The notes under the pieces are model-generated. The model saw only the letters and a program-made list of their open reading frames with translations. It was not told where the DNA came from and did not search any database. From positions 1 through 19,030 of the forward strand of contig JAFRZC010000056.1 in the NCBI GenBank assembly GCA_017442765.1: DNA of 19,030 nucleotides, read 5' to 3'. This stretch comes from Prevotella sp. GTDB lineage: Bacteria; Bacteroidota; Bacteroidia; Bacteroidales; Bacteroidaceae. The position numbers and the translations under genes are program-made. Below, in pieces: positions 14,949 to 19,030 of the stretch (position 1 is its first letter; each line of letters starts with the position of its first letter).

Positions 14949-16307
14949 TTAAACAATGGCCATACGAATTGCATGCACAATATACCTCACATCCTCTTCC
15001 GTTACACAAGGGCCGCTCGGCACACACAATCCCACCTTAAATAGAGACTCAGAAACTCCATTCACGTAAGCCACGCTATTCCCCGATGTCTGACGGATAA
15101 TACCGTTAGGCAATCTCTCTACAATCAACTCTCCGCTCTCAACTTCAAGCTGTCTATAAACAGGCTGGCAGTGCATCGGTTTCCATAGTGGGCGCGCCTC
15201 CACATTAGCGGCGTCAAGCATCATTCTTAGCGCTTCCACATTATCATTGGGTTCACAGTCGGTACGTGCATTTTCACTTACATGCACCACACCCGCAGCC
15301 CCGCCTACCGCTCCTGTCACAATGGTCTTATAGGCATTCTCCTGTCCTTTCACCTTCAACGAAGGATCTATAGTCAGTGTTATCAACCAGAAGTTGCTGT
15401 CATAACGCTCATCAGGATTGTCATGAACCTCAATTCCTTGAATTCCTTTTAGGAGTTCTTGGTACAGACCTTTTAGTTTTTTATGGTGGGCAATATGATT
15501 ATCTACTACCGTCATCTGACCACGACCAATCCCGGCGCAGATATTGCTCATGCGGTAATTATAACCGATGGACTCATGATGGTAGTACGGATAACTTTCA
15601 CGAGCTTGTGTTGCTAACCACATTACTTTCAGCCCAGCCTCCTTGTCCGGACAAATCAACGCGCCACCACCAGAAGTGGTAATCATCTTGTTGCCATTAA
15701 ACGACAATACACCATATTCACCGAACGTTCCCAGCACCTGCCCGTTATAGCAAGATCCAAATCCCTCGGCAGCATCCTCAATCACAGGAATATCATAACG
15801 GTTGGCAATTTCCATGATGCGTTCAATCTGATAAGGCATACCATACAGTGCCACCGGCACGATAGCCTTTGGTTTTCTGCCGGTCTTGGCTATCCTGTCC
15901 TTAATAGCCACCTCCAACAGCTCTGGATCCATGTTCCAAGACTCCCTTTCAGAATCAATGAATACGGGTGTTGCACCAAGGTAAGTAATTGGGTGAGAAG
16001 AAGCGCAGAATGTAAAACTTTGTACACATACCTCGTCCCCAGGACCCACGCCACACGCTATCAATGCCAGATGCACCGCCGCCGTCCCAGAAGACAAAGC
16101 CACCACTCGCCTACCTTCCTCCCCTCCCTGAAGGGAAGGGAGGGGTCGGGGGTAGGCTACAAATCTTTCCAGATCCTTCTCGAAAGCGTTGACGTTTGGT
16201 CCCAGGGGCACAACCCAATTGGTGTCGAATGCCTCTTTTATATATTTCTGCTCAATGCCGGCCTCACTCATGTGAGCCAAACACAAATAAATTCTATCTT
16301 TTGCCAT
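14949..16307 (-). CDS. DegT/DnrJ/EryC1/StrS PLP-dependent sugar aminotransferase, PglE-like
   Basis: 452 residues, longer than usual for the family (roughly 370-410). Family motifs are intact: ALSSGTAAVHLAL (70-82) for phosphate binding, VIEDAAEGFGS (175-185) with Asp178 contacting the pyridine N, and SFNGNKMITTSGGG (202-215) with the PLP lysine Lys207. The C-terminal signature is ARPLWKPMH...AYVNGVSESLF..GLCVPSG. It would aminate the C4-keto sugar produced by the dehydratase. Two stretches appear inserted. Residues 51-67 coincide with a 49-bp palindrome. Residues 386-412 lie between PVYR and AYVNGVSE, where I would expect only a few residues. Both keep frame and sit away from the motifs, so the enzyme may still work. 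It starts 4 nt after the acetyltransferase stop. Confidence 0.93.
   Translation of the reverse strand: MAKDRIYLCLAHMSEAGIEQKYIKEAFDTNWVVPLGPNVNAFEKDLERFVAYPRPLPSLQGGEEGRRVVALSSGTAAVHLALIACGVGPGDEVCVQSFTFCASSHPITYLGATPVFIDSERESWNMDPELLEVAIKDRIAKTGRKPKAIVPVALYGMPYQIERIMEIANRYDIPVIEDAAEGFGSCYNGQVLGTFGEYGVLSFNGNKMITTSGGGALICPDKEAGLKVMWLATQARESYPYYHHESIGYNYRMSNICAGIGRGQMTVVDNHIAHHKKLKGLYQELLKGIQGIEVHDNPDERYDSNFWLITLTIDPSLKVKGQENAYKTIVTGAVGGAAGVVHVSENARTDCEPNDNVEALRMMLDAANVEARPLWKPMHCQPVYRQLEVESGELIVERLPNGIIRQTSGNSVAYVNGVSESLFKVGLCVPSGPCVTEEDVRYIVHAIRMAIV
15072..15152 (-). repeat. In-frame insertion-like segment in the aminotransferase gene
   Basis: Encodes residues 386-412 of the aminotransferase. 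The first part is a purine-rich, oligo-repeat-like stretch on the minus strand (GAAGTTGAGAGCGGAGAGTTG), and the second part contains ACGG...CCGT. Family knowledge says PVY(K/R) is normally followed within about three residues by AYVNGVSE, so roughly 24 residues are extra. The insertion origin is inferred from family memory, not from an alignment. Confidence 0.5.
16109..16157. repeat. 49-bp nested palindromic element inside a coding region
   Basis: Outer arms GCCTACC (16109-16115) and GGTAGGC (16151-16157) are perfect inverted copies. Inner arms CCCCTCCC (16121-16128) and GGGAGGGG (16138-16145) are also perfect, separated from the outer arms by 5 nt on each side and from each other by 9 nt. 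It lies in frame in the aminotransferase gene and adds residues AYPRPLPSLQGGEEGRR before the phosphate-binding loop. It resembles mobile palindromic repeats known to invade genes. Confidence 0.8.
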
Positions 16308-16311
16308 TATT

Positions 16312-16914
16312 TTATATTAAATCTTGATTAATCCTTTTTATGAGTTTACAACGATTCCCTACTGCCAAATAGCCATCTGGAACATTATGAGTCACAACAC
16401 TTCCTGCGCCGATAACGCACCACTTCCCAATTGTGATGCCTTGAATAATAGTTGTACCAGCACCAATCCACGATCCGTCACCAACTGTCACATTTCCGCA
16501 AAGTGTGGCATGTGGCGACACATGCACATAATCTCCCAATACACAGTCATGGTCAATTGATGCGCCAGTATTTACTATACAATGCTTACCTATATAAGTA
16601 TCTGCATTAACGATGGCACCAGCCATTACGACTGTACCCTCTTCCACCTTGGCGGTATCAGATACAACGGCCTTATCGTGTACTGTGGCAGTAGCAATCT
16701 TACAACTCACTTCTTCTGCAATTCTCTTTCGAGTTTTGTTGGCACCGATGCTGACAATAATCTCATCAATATTGTCTATTGAATGTTTGACCGAAATGCC
16801 CGCCAATTCATTCACGTTTACATTATCATCGATAAAGCCATCAACTTTTCTGCCTTGACTTTCAATAACTTCCTTGACCACCTTTCCGTGTCCGCTTGCA
16901 CCGTATAAATACAT
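16312..16914 (-). CDS. PglD/NeuD-like sugar O/N-acetyltransferase (left-handed beta helix)
   Basis: 200 residues, the full length of the PglD family. The N-terminal Rossmann-like domain begins YLYGASGHGKVVKEVI (2-17) and binds the UDP-sugar in known members. From about residue 75 the sequence falls into hexapeptide repeats of the left-handed beta-helix type (VVMAGAIVNADTYIGKHCIV, GNVTVGDGSWIGAGTTIIQG, KWCVIGAGSVVTHNVPDGY). The catalytic-base His is most likely His122 in SIDHDC. The family acetylates the 4-amino group of UDP-4-amino-4,6-dideoxysugars with acetyl-CoA, which matches the neighbouring aminotransferase (4 nt downstream). The start is set by the family-typical N-terminus. Confidence 0.92.
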   Translation of the reverse strand: MYLYGASGHGKVVKEVIESQGRKVDGFIDDNVNVNELAGISVKHSIDNIDEIIVSIGANKTRKRIAEEVSCKIATATVHDKAVVSDTAKVEEGTVVMAGAIVNADTYIGKHCIVNTGASIDHDCVLGDYVHVSPHATLCGNVTVGDGSWIGAGTTIIQGITIGKWCVIGAGSVVTHNVPDGYLAVGNRCKLIKRINQDLI

Positions 16915-16945
16915 ATTCGATTAGATTAATTATGAAATAAGCATT

Positions 16946-17554
16946 TTAATTAGAACCGTTAAAAATTTCCTTCGTTGCATGACCCTCTTCAGAGATATCG
17001 GCGCGTACCAACACTTTCTTAATTGTAAGCCAGATAATCTTTAAATCGGTCAAAAACGAGACGTGATCCACATACCAGACATCAAGATTAAACTTCTCTG
17101 TCCACGAAATTGCATTACGGCCATGACACTGTGCCCAGCCACTGATACCCGGTCGCACTTCATGGCGACGTGCCTGCTCTTTAGAGTATAGAGGTAAGTA
17201 CTGCACTAATAACGGTCTTGGTCCAATCAGTGCCATATCACCCTTTAGAACATTTATCAATTGAGGTAACTCATCTATCGAGGTCGAACGTACAAACTTT
17301 CCGACTTTTGTCAACCGTTGCTCGTCAGGTAACAAATTTCCATCAGCATCCCGTTCATCCGTCATGGTTTTGAACTTGATAATCTTGAAAATCTTTGCAT
17401 CCTTCCCCGGTCGTTCCTGTAAGAAAAAGGCTCCAGCACCTTTATTGGCAAAATGTAACCAGATCGTCACCACCAATAAGAGGGGACTGATACTGATTAA
17501 CGCCACTAATGATATCCAGAAATCGAAAAACCGTTTAAAAAAATGTTTGTACAT
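16946..17554 (-). CDS. Phosphoglycosyl transferase, PglC-like initiating sugar transferase
   Basis: 202 residues, the size of the minimal monotopic PglC-type enzymes. One hydrophobic re-entrant segment (about 11-35, ending with the SPLLLVV region that contains the helix-breaking Ser-Pro) precedes the catalytic domain. Key motifs are [10 protein letters not shown] (56-65), the Asp94-Glu95 dyad in [24 protein letters not shown] (110-116) and RPGISGWAQ (134-142). The family transfers a phospho-sugar from the UDP-sugar to undecaprenyl phosphate at the inner membrane, the committed step of glycan assembly. Together with the upstream-acting dehydratase, aminotransferase and acetyltransferase, its substrate is probably the diacetamido-trideoxy sugar. 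It is 31 nt before the acetyltransferase and is preceded by a 150-nt tandem repeat. Confidence 0.94.
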   Translation of the reverse strand: MYKHFFKRFFDFWISLVALISISPLLLVVTIWLHFANKGAGAFFLQERPGKDAKIFKIIKFKTMTDERDADGNLLPDEQRLTKVGKFVRSTSIDELPQLINVLKGDMALIGPRPLLVQYLPLYSKEQARRHEVRPGISGWAQCHGRNAISWTEKFNLDVWYVDHVSFLTDLKIIWLTIKKVLVRADISEEGHATKEIFNGSN

Positions 17555-17569
17555 TTGTTATTATTTTAT

Positions 17570-17718
17570 CTCACACAGATTTCACAGAACACACAGATAG
17601 TATATGTAAATCCGTGACATCAGTGGTATCCGTGTAACCTTTTCTATTCTCACACAGATTTCACATAACTCACAGATATTATTTTATAATCCGTGGCATC
17701 AGTGTTATCTGTGACCTT
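17570..17718. repeat. Two tandem copies of a CACAGAT/ATCYGTG repeat
   Basis: Copies at 17570-17641 and 17649-17718 match at about 60 of 70 positions plus a 2-nt gap. Each has CACAGAT-type words on the left and ATCCGTG or ATCTGTG on the right, so each can fold back on itself. They fill most of the gap between the GT4 gene and the PglC-like gene, the only sizeable gap inside the operon. This style of repeat is common and dispersed in Bacteroidetes. Confidence 0.85.
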
Positions 17719-17726
17719 ATACACTA

Positions 17727-18866
17727 TCAGTGTGACAGAATCTCGTCGTAAAAATCATAGAGGCATTGCCTGACATACCCCTGTTCAAACCGGTCTGCTA
17801 TCATTGGCCGTGCATTCGCTGCCATTTGCTCCCGCAAGATACTATTCTCTATCATTTCCTTCATGGCATCATACAGCGCCCGTTCATCTTTCGATGGGAT
17901 GATACGCCCGTTCTTTCCATCCACAATAATCTCACGCGAGCCATTGATATCTGTCACGATACAAGGCAGCCCCATCGCTCCCGCCTCCAACACCGTGTTT
18001 GGAAACCCCTCACGATAACTTGGAAAAACGAAACAATCAGAAGCGGCATAGTAGGCCAACAACTCATCACCCATCTTAGTCCCTACGGCATGTATAGCAC
18101 TCTTTTCATCATCTATCACCGCCTTTGTCTCTGTGCTCACAGGATCAAGGTTATCCTCATAAGGTCCCACTAACCATAGCCGCGTTTGCGGATATTGCTG
18201 ATGGAGAAGTGAAAAAGCCTGGCATAATTCATTTATTCCCTTGTCTCCCACAATGCGCCCCACAAACAAAAAAGTAAACTTCTCATTGGAACGCAATTTT
18301 TCACCCTTCACTTTTAATTTTTCACTACGCATGAAATGCGTCATGTCCACCCCTCTCACATTACCATGGCCCAAGACTTTCAATGGCTTTTTTGTGATGC
18401 CATTGTTCAACAGGTCATTCTTCACCCCTTCTCCTTCAGGGATCACGTGTGTCGCACAGAAACACGTGATGGAATCTGTCAGCATCAAGATACGGCGTTT
18501 CAATCCTTTTGATGTCGGAAAGACCAATCCCGTGAACGTATGTACCCGCACCGGCACCCGTGTCAGCCACGCCGCTATCATACAGAGCAGTCCCGCCTTT
18601 GGTGTCATCGAATGTACCATATCAGGCCGTTCGTGCCGGAACGTCTTTATCAATCTCCACAAAGAAACCACATCATGCCGCAACGAGATATGCCTTTCCA
18701 TCGGTACACAGATGCCCCGCACCCCATATTGGGCAGTTGCCTCGTCCATCTCCTTTCCAGGCGACGACAGCAACACCATCTCATATTTCTTCTTGAGGTC
18801 AGGCAACATCCCCGCAACAAAGTCAATAGAAAGAGACACCGTACAGGCACGAATGATTTTCTTCAT
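17727..18866 (-). CDS. Glycosyltransferase family 4 (PglA-like position)
   Basis: 379 residues, GT-B fold. The C-terminal domain shows FLFVGRIVGDKGINELCQAF (199-218), LWLVGP (230-235) and the retaining GT4 motif ExxxxxxxE from Glu286 (EGFPNTVLE, second Glu 294). The N-terminal domain carries MVHSMTPKAGLLC (83-95) and VHTFTGLVFP (108-117), which suit acceptor and membrane-lipid contact. Family members add a hexose or HexNAc to a polyprenyl-linked sugar. Its position directly before the PglC-like gene parallels pglA, so it may add the second sugar. Residues 181-195 (SEKLKVKGEKLRSNE) form a short duplicated linker. The ATG overlaps the stop of the upstream glycosyltransferase by 4 nt. Confidence 0.92.
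   Translation of the reverse strand: MKKIIRACTVSLSIDFVAGMLPDLKKKYEMVLLSSPGKEMDEATAQYGVRGICVPMERHISLRHDVVSLWRLIKTFRHERPDMVHSMTPKAGLLCMIAAWLTRVPVRVHTFTGLVFPTSKGLKRRILMLTDSITCFCATHVIPEGEGVKNDLLNNGITKKPLKVLGHGNVRGVDMTHFMRSEKLKVKGEKLRSNEKFTFLFVGRIVGDKGINELCQAFSLLHQQYPQTRLWLVGPYEDNLDPVSTETKAVIDDEKSAIHAVGTKMGDELLAYYAASDCFVFPSYREGFPNTVLEAGAMGLPCIVTDINGSREIIVDGKNGRIIPSKDERALYDAMKEMIENSILREQMAANARPMIADRFEQGYVRQCLYDFYDEILSH
18295..18325 (-). repeat. Short direct repeat within the GT4 gene
   Basis: On the minus strand GTGAAAAATT occurs at 18325-18316 and 18304-18295, a 21-nt period equal to seven codons (EKLKVKG / EKLRSNE). It lies in the linker between the two Rossmann-like domains. It could be an in-frame repeat insertion or an ordinary Lys-rich helix. 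Confidence 0.5.
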
Positions 18867-19030
18867 CTTCTTTTAACGTTAGCATAAACCTCATTATATC
18901 CCTCTACCGTCTTGGAGATATCAAATTGTCGTGCACGTTCGTAGCATTTCTCTGCAACTTGCTGATAAAACACCTGATCGTCATGAATTTTCATAATGAT
19001 TTCAGCCAAGGCTTTTTCATCTCCATGAGG
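18863..19030 (-). CDS. C-terminal end of an upstream glycosyltransferase, partial
   Basis: The frame is open from the window edge to a TGA at 18865-18863, giving 55 residues (from PHGDEKALAEII to EVYANVKRR). The composition fits the tail of a GT4-type glycosyltransferase, where a 'D...LA..I.....D......VAEKCYERARQFD' helix pair follows the sugar-nucleotide site and the last helix swaps back. The stop overlaps the next ATG (ATGA), showing tight coupling within the operon. The catalytic part is outside the window, so family assignment is provisional. Confidence 0.65.
   Translation of the reverse strand, partial: PHGDEKALAEIIMKIHDDQVFYQQVAEKCYERARQFDISKTVEGYNEVYANVKRR

Noticed and set aside
17570..17718. 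Possible CRISPR array
   Set aside because: Only two copies, 70 nt long, 7 nt apart, with no spacer-sized unique sequence and no cas genes.

Overview
The window reads as a chromosome segment of a Bacteroidales bacterium, most likely Prevotellaceae. The signs are promoter -7 boxes of the Bacteroidetes form TAnnTTTG, the virtual absence of Shine-Dalgarno sequences, a DUF4421-type envelope protein, a Bacteroidetes-style exopolysaccharide locus, and several dispersed repeats of a style common in this phylum. Genus is an inference; no rRNA or marker gene is present.

Layout. 2-1518 (+): the end of an M64 zinc metallopeptidase, translationally coupled to a small TPR protein. 1593-4127 (+): clpC, a complete Hsp100 unfoldase. 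4128-4366: convergent gap holding a long hairpin repeat (element A). 4367-4774 (-): a small lipoprotein, divergent from a LacI-family regulator (4863-5927, +), which is followed by a hypothetical protein (5934-6740). 6834-11737 (+): a GH25 muramidase, then a tight run of zinc-ribbon membrane protein, NudC Nudix hydrolase, Gfo/Idh/MocA oxidoreductase and DUF4421 protein. 11738-11899: convergent gap holding a double palindrome (element B, related to A) and a terminator. 11900-19030 (-): a polysaccharide or glycoconjugate operon. In transcription order it reads: glycosyltransferase end, GT4 glycosyltransferase, tandem repeat, PglC-like phosphoglycosyltransferase, PglD-like acetyltransferase, DegT/PglE-like aminotransferase, a nucleotidyltransferase-fold protein, and a membrane PglF/CapD-like 4,6-dehydratase.

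How the genes work together. The minus-strand operon carries every activity needed to make a UDP-2,4-diacetamido-2,4,6-trideoxyhexose (the N,N'-diacetylbacillosamine type), load it on undecaprenyl phosphate and extend it. Its gene order (A-C-D-E-F) matches the Campylobacter pgl order as I know it, apart from one interposed gene. The plus-strand genes look like housekeeping and envelope maintenance: protein quality control, muramidase, NADH/NAD-cap hydrolysis.

Most unusual points. (1) Two related structured repeats sit in the two convergent gaps and share a TGCGAAAGA core between long hairpin arms. (2) A 49-bp nested palindrome lies in frame inside the aminotransferase gene, which also carries a second in-frame insertion. 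(3) Four transcription starts have the -7 box exactly 4 nt before the ATG, which predicts leaderless or near-leaderless mRNAs. (4) A hypothetical protein resembles the nucleotidyltransferase-fold protein of the sugar operon but lacks its catalytic core. No gap exceeds 300 bases. I found no tRNA, rRNA, CRISPR array or insertion-sequence transposase.
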